A program made the translations under genes and the position numbers. The notes under the pieces are model-generated. The model was not told the DNA's origin and searched no databases. It was given only the letters and a program-made list of their open reading frames with translations. Positions 27,350 through 35,952 of a stretch of 64,000 nucleotides of DNA are shown here, piece after piece. Source of the DNA: Sphingobacteriia bacterium (GTDB lineage Bacteria > Bacteroidota > Bacteroidia > Bacteroidales > UBA7960); the NCBI GenBank assembly GCA_011390785.1, contig JAABRR010000014.1, positions 57,015 through 121,014 of the forward strand, written 5' to 3'. The first letter of the stretch is position 1; every line of letters begins with the position of its first letter.

Positions 27350-27850
27350 ATGAAAAAACTAACTTTTATTGCTTTAGCAATTGTATTTTTGGCCGCATGC
27401 ACTTCCAACCAACCTGTTCAATATGCATCTTCATCACCGGAAATTGATGTATTCAAATCATCGATCAAACATTACCTGGCGCAAAACTGGGATGAGTACC
27501 GATTGCATTATGCAGATACAGCCATATTTCAGAATAATGTACCCGAAGACAAAAAAATATCTCTTGATTCGGTAATTAATAACTGGAAGCAGGAGCGTGA
27601 GATGTTTTCAGACATTCAATATGTAGCCGATGAAGACTTTTTTGAAATGGTTGTTACCGACGAAGGTGAAACCTGGGTAAATTTCTGGGGTCTTTGGTCA
27701 GCAGTTTTGAAAGCCAACGGACAAAAATTTGAAATACCCGTTCACGTAACTGCCCGGTTTGAAAATGGGAAAATTGTAGAAGAACATGGCTACTGGAACA
27801 GCTCTGAAATAGCCCTGGTATTGCGTGACCTTGAAACAACCGACGAATAA
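27350..27850 (+). CDS. SnoaL/NTF2-like lipoprotein
   Basis: This is an exported lipoprotein of 166 residues: signal and lipobox MKKLTFIALAIVFLAAC (Cys 17). One NTF2-like cone domain follows (about 30-155): helices EIDVFKSSIKHYLAQNWDEY and SVINNWKQEREMF, then strands VVTDEGETWVNFWGLWSAVL, FEIPVHVTARF and KIVEEHGYWNSSE. This fold binds small hydrophobic ligands or acts as an enzyme or accessory domain; no catalytic residues can be assigned. It is the first gene behind operator copy B and stands 3 bases before the MFS gene. It is related in fold to the N-terminal part of the chimeric gene at 24474. Confidence 0.8.
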   Translation: MKKLTFIALAIVFLAACTSNQPVQYASSSPEIDVFKSSIKHYLAQNWDEYRLHYADTAIFQNNVPEDKKISLDSVINNWKQEREMFSDIQYVADEDFFEMVVTDEGETWVNFWGLWSAVLKANGQKFEIPVHVTARFENGKIVEEHGYWNSSEIALVLRDLETTDE

Positions 27851-27853
27851 AAA

Positions 27854-29230
27854 ATGGCACAATACAGATCAATTCCAATCACTTACGGCAGGTTTCCGGC
27901 ACTTGCTCAAAACAAAGTGTTGCGATATCTCTCCTTTTCGGCTTTGTATCTTGCCCAGGGCATTCCCGAAGGTCTCTTATGGTTTGGACTGCCCGCATGG
28001 ATGGCCATGAACGGGAAAACTCCGGCTGAGATTGGTGGCTTTGTTGCCATCCTGGGCCTGCCATGGAGTTTTAAAATAATTGCTGCGCCTATCATCGACA
28101 GGTTTACATGGCTGATCATGGGCAGAAGAAGACCCTGGATCATCTTTGGCCAGCTTGGACTGGCAGTAAGTTTTTTGTCCATGGCATTTATTGATGATCC
28201 ACTCAACAACATGGGCATGCTCAGGTTGTTGGGTTTTTTCGTGGGGTTCTTTGCCGTTATCCAGGACATTGCTGTTGACGGGATGGCTATTGATATTCTT
28301 CCTGTTGATCAGCAGGCACGGGCAAACGGCTTGATGTGGGGTTCTAAAACTGTTGGAATATCAGCATCTGTGGCGGCAGGTGTTTTTATTATCAACCAGT
28401 TTGGGTTCTTTTATGCCATTACTTCTTTCTCGGCTTTGGTGTTTCTGATTATGTTTATCCCACTGTTGATCAAAGAAAGGCCGTGCGAAAAAAAGCTGCC
28501 CTGGAGCAAAAAAGGAGGAATTTCAAGAAATGCTGCCAAAATTCAGGTGCAAAGCTGGAAGGCTGTTTTTCTTAGTCTCTTTAGGGTATTTATTTTACCG
28601 GTGAGCCTGGTTATGGGGGTAGCCGCATTTAGCTTTTCTGTAGGACGCGGGTTAATGGACACCCTGTTACCCGTTTTTGCAGTGCAAAATCTGGGCTGGA
28701 CAGACGGGGCCTATTCTCAGGTTTTCTCCGTAGTAAACCTTGTGTCAGGTGTTCTGGGAATGTTTGTGGCCGGTGCGCTCATCGACTTGTTTGGCAAAAT
28801 CCGAATGATGCGTATTTATTTGGTTCTTCTTATTGCAGTAATTATCTCAGCTGCTTTGGCAAAGCCCTGGTGGGATCAACCCATAGTGATAAAGTCGTTT
28901 ATAGCAGTTTTTTATGTGCTTACTACATTTATTACTATTGCCATATTTGCTGCAGCCATGAATTTGTGCTGGAAACGTATTTCGGCCACACAGTTTACCC
29001 TGTATATGGCCGTTTCAAACCTTGGTCTTGCAACAGGTGCATGGCTGCTGGGCCCCCTTACCAATCTTTTGAGCTGGGAATATGTACTTTTAGCCATTAC
29101 AGTATTTCCCCTAATCATGTTGGTTCTTACCTCATTTATCCATTTTGAAAACCATACCAAAAGAGTGGATATACTTGATGCAAAATATGAAATACCCATT
29201 GATGAATCTATTTTGAAGGAAACGGCATGA
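27854..29230 (+). CDS. MFS transporter, AmpG-like
   Basis: This 458-residue integral membrane protein has about twelve helices. The N-terminal half carries the AmpG-like signature YLAQGIPEGLLWFGLPAWMA, then APIIDRFTWLIMGRRRPW (the loop 2-3 basic motif of MFS) and IQDIAVDGMAIDIL. AmpG proteins import anhydromuropeptides into the cytoplasm for cell-wall recycling. In Bacteroidota this subfamily is broad, so the substrate stays open. It overlaps the next gene by 4 bp (ATGA) and follows the SnoaL lipoprotein closely, so the three act as one transcription unit. Confidence 0.85.
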   Translation: MAQYRSIPITYGRFPALAQNKVLRYLSFSALYLAQGIPEGLLWFGLPAWMAMNGKTPAEIGGFVAILGLPWSFKIIAAPIIDRFTWLIMGRRRPWIIFGQLGLAVSFLSMAFIDDPLNNMGMLRLLGFFVGFFAVIQDIAVDGMAIDILPVDQQARANGLMWGSKTVGISASVAAGVFIINQFGFFYAITSFSALVFLIMFIPLLIKERPCEKKLPWSKKGGISRNAAKIQVQSWKAVFLSLFRVFILPVSLVMGVAAFSFSVGRGLMDTLLPVFAVQNLGWTDGAYSQVFSVVNLVSGVLGMFVAGALIDLFGKIRMMRIYLVLLIAVIISAALAKPWWDQPIVIKSFIAVFYVLTTFITIAIFAAAMNLCWKRISATQFTLYMAVSNLGLATGAWLLGPLTNLLSWEYVLLAITVFPLIMLVLTSFIHFENHTKRVDILDAKYEIPIDESILKETA

Positions 29231-30663
29231 AGAACCTGAAAATCCCCCACGTTTTTATTTTCCTGTCGGCCATTATTCTGTTTAGCAGCATAATGACATA
29301 CATTGTTCCCAGCGGTAAGTTTGAACGAACCACTCGTGTTGTGGATAATGTAGAGCAAACACTGGTGCTTCCGGGCAGCTATCAGCAAATACCAAAGCAT
29401 TTTTCTGTTCAGGGCGTAATTTTGGGGGATGATGTACCCGGAAAATCAACCCCCATTGGCTTGTTGGGTCTGTTTACATCTATCCCCAAGGGATTGAACT
29501 CTGCCGGGGCACTGATATTTTTTGTATTTATCATCGGTGCGGTGCTGGCATTGATTCAGCATACAGGTACTATCAGCGTATTCATCAACCTGTTGCTGCA
29601 TAAATTTGGTAGCTCTCCCATCCTGCTAAGCTTTATCCTGTTCATTTTCATTGCATCCGCTTCAACATTCATGGGCATGGGGGCAGAATTTATCCCGCTG
29701 ATCCCCATCTTCCTGATGATCTCCAAACGATTGGGCTACGACCGCCTGTTTGGGCTTGGCGTATTGACTATTGCGACAGGAGTGGGGTGGTCAACCGCCA
29801 TTACCAACCCTTTTACGGTTCAGATAGCCCAACGAATTGCTGAACTGCCTATTGGTAGTGGTATGGGTTTACGAATCATCTTTTTTGTAGTGGCTGTTTT
29901 CATTGGTTTTGGTTTTCTGGTTTGGTATGGCAAAAGGGTGAAGAAAGACAGGTTACGGTCGGTAATGCCCGACGATGATTTTATTCTTGAAGGAAATGGT
30001 ATTGTTATCGAAGACCATAAGCCCACCCGCAAGCATATTGGTATTGCAGTTTCAGGCCTTGTACTTTTCGCTATGATCCTTTATGCCGTTCAAACCATGG
30101 GTTGGGGGCTGATTGAGATGACAGGCGGGTTTTTTGCAGTGGGTGTCTGTACCATCCTCATCAGCGGCATGTCGGGCGATGAAGCAATGAAAAGTTTTAT
30201 AAAGGGGCTGGAGATGATGCTGGTGCCGGCTTTGATTGTTGGCTTTGCCCGTGGCATCCAGGTGGTCATGGAAGAAGGTATGATCATCGACACCATCCTG
30301 TTTCAGGCATCTAACATGTTGGAGGGAAGACACCCAATAGTTTCTGCACAGGGAATGTTTGCATTTCAAACCATCCTGAACTTCTTCATCCCATCAGCTT
30401 CAGGGCAGGCTATGGTGTCTATGCCACTGATGGTTCCATTGTCTGATCTGTTGGGCATTTCCAGGCAAACAGCAGTGTTGATCTTTATTTCGGGTGATGG
30501 GTTCTCCAATATGATCATCCCAACCAATGGAGTGCTCATGGCATCATTGGCCATTGCCGGTGTTCCATTCGATAAATGGGTAAAATTTGTTTGGCCACTA
30601 TTTCTTATTCTTTCGGTGGTGGCAGGGCTGTTTATTGCGGGAGCGTTGTATTTGAATTATTGA
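29227..30663 (+). CDS. YfcC/DcuC-family (C4-dicarboxylate/SCFA-type) transporter
   Basis: This 478-residue membrane protein has about twelve helices. It opens KIPHVFIFLSAIILFSSIMT followed by YIVPSGKFER, the conserved start of the YfcC family. Other signatures are FIIGAVLALIQHTGTISVFI, STFMGMGAEFIPLIPIF and GVGWSTAITNPFTVQIAQ, and later FFIPSASGQAMVSMPLMVPL. The family (DcuC superfamily) takes up or exchanges small acids such as amino acids, dicarboxylates or short-chain fatty acids; the substrate is not deducible. It overlaps the AmpG-like gene by 4 bp. Having two importers under one operator suggests the operon scavenges related small molecules. Confidence 0.85.
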   Translation: MKNLKIPHVFIFLSAIILFSSIMTYIVPSGKFERTTRVVDNVEQTLVLPGSYQQIPKHFSVQGVILGDDVPGKSTPIGLLGLFTSIPKGLNSAGALIFFVFIIGAVLALIQHTGTISVFINLLLHKFGSSPILLSFILFIFIASASTFMGMGAEFIPLIPIFLMISKRLGYDRLFGLGVLTIATGVGWSTAITNPFTVQIAQRIAELPIGSGMGLRIIFFVVAVFIGFGFLVWYGKRVKKDRLRSVMPDDDFILEGNGIVIEDHKPTRKHIGIAVSGLVLFAMILYAVQTMGWGLIEMTGGFFAVGVCTILISGMSGDEAMKSFIKGLEMMLVPALIVGFARGIQVVMEEGMIIDTILFQASNMLEGRHPIVSAQGMFAFQTILNFFIPSASGQAMVSMPLMVPLSDLLGISRQTAVLIFISGDGFSNMIIPTNGVLMASLAIAGVPFDKWVKFVWPLFLILSVVAGLFIAGALYLNY

Positions 30664-30700
30664 TAAACAAAATCCCTTTAAACCTAACACATTATAAATC

Positions 30701-32008
30701 ATGCAAAAGTCAGTAACCCCTGCTAATTCATCAGCTGGTTCAAAGGATAACATCCGCCTTTTCACCACCGACCACCCCGATATTCCTGTACCCAATAAAG
30801 AGCGGATTCAATACCTTGATATTTTACGCGGAATAGCCATTTTATTTATTCTTACAGCCAATATACGGTACCTTTCGGGTGAGTATTTTATTCCTGAGGT
30901 ACAAAAGGCGGCTATGAAAACCGCTTCATTGGATTATATAATGGAAATACTGGCCTTTATTTTTGTGGATGGTAAGTTCTATTCTGTTTTTTCGATTCTC
31001 TTCGGAATTGGATTTGCGGTGCAATACCAACGGATGATTAAGGATGACAGGGTGTTTGTCCCGTTTTTCAGAAAAAGAATGCTGGGATTGCTAATCATTG
31101 GCAGCGTGCATCTGTTTCTGATCTGGCTGGGCGATATCCTTACCTTGTATGCTCTCGTTGGTTTTACCCTGGTCTGGTTTCGGCATTTCTCCGACAAACG
31201 CCTGCTGATTTGGGCAGGCATATTGCTTTTAATGCCTGTGGTTCACTGGCTGGCCATGTACCTGACTGATACTTTCTACCCTCGGTATTTTTTCCGTCTT
31301 CACAATCAACTGGTTGCTCCTTACATAATGGATATGACCGGTGAAAATAACAATCCGGAATTTTCAATTGCCGGGTATTTGGCCATTTCCGATGTAAAAC
31401 AACTTCTGGAAGCAAATCTTCTGATGCCGCTCCGTCGCCTGGGAGGGATACTCATGGAAGGCAGAATGTTTAAAGTCCTGGCCCTTTTTCTTCTGGGTAT
31501 ATATGCCGGCCGGAAAATACTGGAAAATAATATCCTTTCCAATACTTCCCGGCTCAAAAAAATCATTCTTTGGGGCCTGGGCATTGGTATCCCAATGAAT
31601 CTTCTGCGCACCTGGGTAGAATATGGAAGTCTGGAAGGTGCATTCTGGCAGTTTGCTGAGTATATGCTAAATGCCCTTGCCCTTACGCCTTTGGCTGTGG
31701 CTTATTGTGCAATGATTGCTTTGATAGTAACCCGTCGCCCCACCTGGCTGGCCTGGTTCGGGCCTGTAGGAAGAACAGCCCTTTCCAATTACTTATTTCA
31801 AAGCCTTATCTGTATTTTCATTTTTTACGGTGTGGGGCTGGGGTATGCTGGCACGCTGGGATATTCAGGTATTTTGCTGGTTGCATGGGTGCTTTTTGGA
31901 TGGCAGATAGTTTTCAGCACTTTCTGGCTCCGGCATTTTCGCTTTGGTCCTGTAGAATGGATATGGCGGCAACTCACCTATGGAAAGCTAATCAAATTGA
32001 GAGAATAA
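30701..32008 (+). CDS. DUF418-domain membrane protein (YeiB-like)
   Basis: This 435-residue protein has a cytoplasmic N-terminal extension of about 45 residues. Then come membrane helices with the YeiB opening IQYLDILRGIAILFILTANI, FYSVFSILFGIGFAVQYQRM and LLIIGSVHLFLIWLGDIL. The C-terminal DUF418 block reads GRTALSNYLFQSLICIFIFY ... WLRHFRFGPVEWIWRQLTYG. These are relatives of acyltransferase-3-type membrane proteins with unknown activity. It lies 37 bases after the YfcC gene and is probably the last gene of the operon controlled by operator copy B. Confidence 0.88.
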   Translation: MQKSVTPANSSAGSKDNIRLFTTDHPDIPVPNKERIQYLDILRGIAILFILTANIRYLSGEYFIPEVQKAAMKTASLDYIMEILAFIFVDGKFYSVFSILFGIGFAVQYQRMIKDDRVFVPFFRKRMLGLLIIGSVHLFLIWLGDILTLYALVGFTLVWFRHFSDKRLLIWAGILLLMPVVHWLAMYLTDTFYPRYFFRLHNQLVAPYIMDMTGENNNPEFSIAGYLAISDVKQLLEANLLMPLRRLGGILMEGRMFKVLALFLLGIYAGRKILENNILSNTSRLKKIILWGLGIGIPMNLLRTWVEYGSLEGAFWQFAEYMLNALALTPLAVAYCAMIALIVTRRPTWLAWFGPVGRTALSNYLFQSLICIFIFYGVGLGYAGTLGYSGILLVAWVLFGWQIVFSTFWLRHFRFGPVEWIWRQLTYGKLIKLRE

Positions 32009-32325
32009 TATGAATTCAGTCGGGTGAAAGGAACGTATTTGTATTTATAGGGATCATATATCTGTTTGACTTCATTAGACAACTCAATGAGATTCATCTT
32101 CCCGTCTCTTAGCCTTACGGCGTCATAGCACCTTATATGACTTTGGCCTGCAAATGCGAGATTTGTGCAATTATATGCGAGATTTATCCTATCATTTGCC
32201 CTATTGTCTGGAGTAATTTTACCCAATCATTTTGATGTAAGCTTTTGAACAGATAAGTATTTCTATCGGATTTTTGGAACAGATTGATCATGCAGATTTC
32301 ATTCTTCATTTAACCAATATTACTG
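32009..32325. other. Intergenic, no gene seen
   Basis: AT-rich DNA between the DUF418 gene and operator copy C. No terminator with a clean stem and T-run was found, so the end of the upstream transcript is unclear. Confidence 0.4.
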
Positions 32326-32392
32326 TTCGGACAATAAAACAGCCCATTCGTCCTAACCCACTTTGAAAGCAGTTCATTTCTGGGTAATTTTA
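32326..32392 (+). promoter_or_regulatory. Operator-promoter module, copy C (upstream of the peroxiredoxin gene)
   Basis: Half-sites TTCGGACAAT (32326-32335) and TTCGTCCTAA (32347-32356) are inverted, spacer 11. The -33 TTTG is at 32362-32365, spacer 19, and the -7-like TAATTTTA at 32385-32392. This is the best promoter match of the three modules. The long leader (about 270 bases) contains a 7-bp hairpin, TCTCGCT/AGCGAGA at 32589-32608, with a loop of six. Confidence 0.75.
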
Positions 32393-32671
32393 TGTAAGAC
32401 AGTTTAGTCTGGTTCTTTGAAATCCCTGTCACCTAAATCTTAGCAAGGGATTACGGAATCTTATAAAAATAACAATGAAAATAAAAACAAAACAGTTGAA
32501 ACCTTCATGATTGGCTTAAAACACACACGAAGATGATTATTTGGAAAACCAACTGTGAATCAAAGCAATAAAGGAGCTTTGGAGGTTCTCTCGCTATAAA
32601 AAGCGAGACAAGCTATCTGACCAATAAAAACAAATTATAAACAGATAAATCAACTTAAAACAAAAATAATT

Positions 32672-33400
32672 ATGAAGTATTTGATTATTACCATAGGATT
32701 GCTGACCCTTTCTCTTGGTTTCTCGATGGCGCAGCATTCAAGCGATCAACGCATACCCCTGATCGGCTCGCAGGCACCTGCTTTTAAATCTACATCCACC
32801 AATGGGCCAGTTTCATTTCCTGAAGATTTTGGCAACGACTGGAAAATCCTTTTTGCCCATCCGCGCGATTTTACACCGGTTTGCTCATCAGAAATATTGG
32901 AGCTCGCTTACGCCCAGGAAGAATTTAAACAACTGGGAACACACTTGTTGGTAATCTCTGTAGATCGCATGGCATCGCACCAAAGCTGGAAGGCTGATTT
33001 GGAAAGTATAGACTATAAAGGCAGAGGTACTGTTGCCATAAATTTTCCTTTGGTGGTAGATAGCTCGGCAGTTATTTCAAGAAGTTATGGTATGATTGAT
33101 CCCCGAACCAACAGTGGACAAAGCATACGAGGTATATTTTTTGTAAATCCCGACAACCTGATCAGCGCTTTTTATTTTTATCCCAACGAAGTGGGCCGTG
33201 GTACCGATGAGATACTCAGAACCCTGAAAGCCCTGCAAACCCAATACAACAGTAAAAATACCGTAATGCCCGCCAACTGGCGACCCGGCGACGATGTAAT
33301 GATCCCAATCCTTACACCCGAAGACAAAGAAAAATTAAGAAACCCCGATTCTGGCATACACTACATTAACTGGTATATGATTTACAGAAAGCAAGAATAA
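32672..33400 (+). CDS. Exported 1-Cys-type peroxiredoxin (Prx6-like)
   Basis: This thiol peroxidase reduces hydrogen peroxide or organic peroxides. After a signal peptide (MKYLIITIGLLTLSLGFSMAQ, about 1-21) comes the thioredoxin-fold AhpC/TSA domain with active site HPRDFTPVCSSE (Thr68, peroxidatic Cys71) and the conserved Arg in SYGMIDPRTN region. The C-terminal extension (NWRPGDDVMIPILTPEDKE) is that of the Prx6 subgroup. No second cysteine is present, consistent with a 1-Cys enzyme. Most Prx6 proteins are cytoplasmic, so the signal peptide is unusual and places it in the periplasm or outside. It is 50 bases from the next gene and probably heads the unit driven by operator copy C. Confidence 0.92.
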   Translation: MKYLIITIGLLTLSLGFSMAQHSSDQRIPLIGSQAPAFKSTSTNGPVSFPEDFGNDWKILFAHPRDFTPVCSSEILELAYAQEEFKQLGTHLLVISVDRMASHQSWKADLESIDYKGRGTVAINFPLVVDSSAVISRSYGMIDPRTNSGQSIRGIFFVNPDNLISAFYFYPNEVGRGTDEILRTLKALQTQYNSKNTVMPANWRPGDDVMIPILTPEDKEKLRNPDSGIHYINWYMIYRKQE

Positions 33401-33450
33401 ACATGCTGTTGGAATAAACACCAAACAATCTAACCAAATTAATTACTCCT

Positions 33451-35886
33451 ATGAAGTATTTAATGATCACCCTTTTCCTGAAAATCATTATTATATGCTT
33501 CAGTCATTATGCATATAGTCAGGAGCGTGGTGATGCACAGATAAGTGGCTACCTATACAACCCTGATAATCAACCGGCTATGTACTCAACAGTTATTCTG
33601 CTCAATGAAGATTCTGTGCTTGTTAAGGGTGCATTTAGCCAGGAGGATGGGTCGTTTTTAATTGAAAAAATAGCACCGGGGAAGTATTTCGTTTTTATCC
33701 GCAATATCGAATTTAAGCACTGGATTTCTGACACCCTTTTATTAGGCGGAGGTGAGAAGATGGTTTTGGATACCATCAAACTTGAATATGGCTCAAGTGA
33801 ATTGCAGGAGGTGGTCATAAGCGCTGATAAACCTTTTGCAGAGATGAAAGTGGACAGAATGGTGATTAATGTTGCCAATGTTACAAATGCTGGTGGCAAT
33901 GCACTTGAAGTGCTGGAACGATCGCCCGGGATTCTTATTAACCGGTTTTCCAAAACTATATCGATGTTTGGCAAAGAGGGCGTGGTCGTTATGATCAATG
34001 GAAAAATTTCCAGGATGTCACAAGATGCGGTTGTTCAAATGCTGGAGGGGATGAACGTGGCTAATATTGAACGGATTGAACTGATACATACACCACCTGC
34101 AAACTTTGAAGCTGAAGGTAATGCAGGTATTCTCAATATTGTATTGAAAAGCAACCTTGCCGATGGATTTAACGGAACCTGGTCATTAAACGGTGGAAGG
34201 GGTTTGGAATACAAATATGGCGGTGGTATTAATTTCAATTACCGAAGGGGTAAGGTGAATCTTTTTGGCGGATATGATCATAATTACGATTTACTTCCAC
34301 AGGTATTTACCAATTACAGGGGAGTAAACCAAAGTCTGGATTTTATAGAAACCGAAACGCAAAGTGACAGGTTCCATACACCTACCACAGTTCAAAACGC
34401 CAGGATAGGGTTGGATTTACAGCTATCAGAAAATACTGTTTTGGGGGTTTTGGGTAGCTTTTTTGACCGCAACTGGTATATGGATGCACTAAACACCACA
34501 ACCTTCAGCAGAAATGGTTTTATGGAGTCCAGCCTTAATATGCCCAATTCGGAAACGAATCATAACAGATCAGCTTCTGGGAATATCAACCTTAATCACA
34601 GGTTTTCGGAACATCACACCATTAATATGGATGCCGATTTTATTCGTTATGAAATGAATAACCCAAGCAATTACGCCATAAATCAAGGGGGTAATTCAGG
34701 TGAAATTGTGCCTCAATACAGTTTGAGAATAGGCAAGACAACCCCAATAAATATTGGTGTTGTAACCCTGGATTATACTTTTAATGCCAGCGACAAAATA
34801 ATACTTGAAACTGGAGCTAAATATACGCTGATGGGGTTTGACAATGATTTTAAGGTTGACAGTTTGCCATTTGGTGGATATTGGACAGAGATACCGGATT
34901 ACACTTCCAGATCATATCTTGATGAGGATATTCTGGGATCTTATGTCTCCATTTCGGTAAAGCCCAATGATAAAACTGACATAAAAGGTGGCCTTCGTTA
35001 CGAGTATACAAACTCCAACCTGGGTTCTGTTGTTCAGCCCGATATTGTTGACAGGCATTATGGTTCATGGTTTCCAAGTTTGTTTATTACGCGCAGGATA
35101 ACCGATTCGCAGAATATTAATTTCTCCTATGCAAGACGCATAGCCAGGCCACAAATATCGCAATTGGCTCCATTCTATATTTTTACTGATCCTTCTACTG
35201 TATTAACCGGTAATTCTGCATTGCAACCAGCAATATCAGATGCTGTAAGGCTTGACTATGGGTTCAAATCGTGGAGAATTGCGGTTTCTTATAGCTCGGA
35301 AGAAGGTTCAATGAGTTGGGTGCCCGTTATTGATGCTCAAAGAAACCGGCAGGTAAACACCATACAGAATATGAATTTTTCAAAGGTGCTCAATCTCAAC
35401 CTGTATATGCCCCTTAAAATAACAACATGGTGGGAAGTTATAAATAACGTTTTTGTCAATAATACACTTACCAGTCTTACCCTTGAAGGAAACAACATCC
35501 AATCGCAAGGCATAAATTACGGATTCAATAGTTCCAGCACATTTAAAATACCATCAGGTTTTATTCTGGAATTGACGGGTAATTACAACTCTCCCGCCAA
35601 ATGGGGTGTTGTAAATTGGAATGCCACCGGCGACCTCCATTTTGGTGTGCAGAAAGACCTGGGCAGCACCTGGGGTAAACTTCGCTTTAATGCTTCCAAT
35701 CTTTTACAAACCGGCAATTGGTACGGAACTACCCGCCAGCCAGATAATAATCTTATGGTTGACCTGTCTTTCCAGTTTACTGAAAGGGTTTTCATGCTCA
35801 CATGGTCCAATACTTTTGGAAGCGACAAAGTAAAAGCAGCAAGAAGCAGGCAAACAGGGGCTTCGGAAGAAAGACAGAGGTTATAG
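33451..35886 (+). CDS. TonB-receptor-like outer membrane beta-barrel protein, paralog 1
   Basis: This 811-residue protein has a signal peptide (about 1-23). A carboxypeptidase-D-regulatory-like domain is at about 28-115 (AQISGYLYNPDNQPAMYST; EDGSFLIEKIAPGKYFVFIR). A plug-like domain follows (about 118-230: ELQEVVISADKPFAEMKVDR, ALEVLERSPGI, MINGKISRMSQDAV, FEAEGNAGILNIVLK), then a large C-terminal barrel. This is the 'outer membrane beta-barrel family protein' type, distinct from SusC, with no SusD partner. It probably carries a peptide, metal chelate or small ligand. It follows the peroxiredoxin and is 66 bases before a second, clearly homologous gene. Confidence 0.88.
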   Translation: MKYLMITLFLKIIIICFSHYAYSQERGDAQISGYLYNPDNQPAMYSTVILLNEDSVLVKGAFSQEDGSFLIEKIAPGKYFVFIRNIEFKHWISDTLLLGGGEKMVLDTIKLEYGSSELQEVVISADKPFAEMKVDRMVINVANVTNAGGNALEVLERSPGILINRFSKTISMFGKEGVVVMINGKISRMSQDAVVQMLEGMNVANIERIELIHTPPANFEAEGNAGILNIVLKSNLADGFNGTWSLNGGRGLEYKYGGGINFNYRRGKVNLFGGYDHNYDLLPQVFTNYRGVNQSLDFIETETQSDRFHTPTTVQNARIGLDLQLSENTVLGVLGSFFDRNWYMDALNTTTFSRNGFMESSLNMPNSETNHNRSASGNINLNHRFSEHHTINMDADFIRYEMNNPSNYAINQGGNSGEIVPQYSLRIGKTTPINIGVVTLDYTFNASDKIILETGAKYTLMGFDNDFKVDSLPFGGYWTEIPDYTSRSYLDEDILGSYVSISVKPNDKTDIKGGLRYEYTNSNLGSVVQPDIVDRHYGSWFPSLFITRRITDSQNINFSYARRIARPQISQLAPFYIFTDPSTVLTGNSALQPAISDAVRLDYGFKSWRIAVSYSSEEGSMSWVPVIDAQRNRQVNTIQNMNFSKVLNLNLYMPLKITTWWEVINNVFVNNTLTSLTLEGNNIQSQGINYGFNSSSTFKIPSGFILELTGNYNSPAKWGVVNWNATGDLHFGVQKDLGSTWGKLRFNASNLLQTGNWYGTTRQPDNNLMVDLSFQFTERVFMLTWSNTFGSDKVKAARSRQTGASEERQRL

Positions 35887-35952
35887 TCCGCTATTAAAAT
35901 AGATATATAAATAAAAAACTAAGTAAAAACAGCTAATCAATACCATTAAGCA

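Noticed and set aside
32589..32608. Riboswitch in the leader of the peroxiredoxin gene
   Set aside because: Only one 7-bp hairpin is visible and no known aptamer core; the leader length alone is not evidence.
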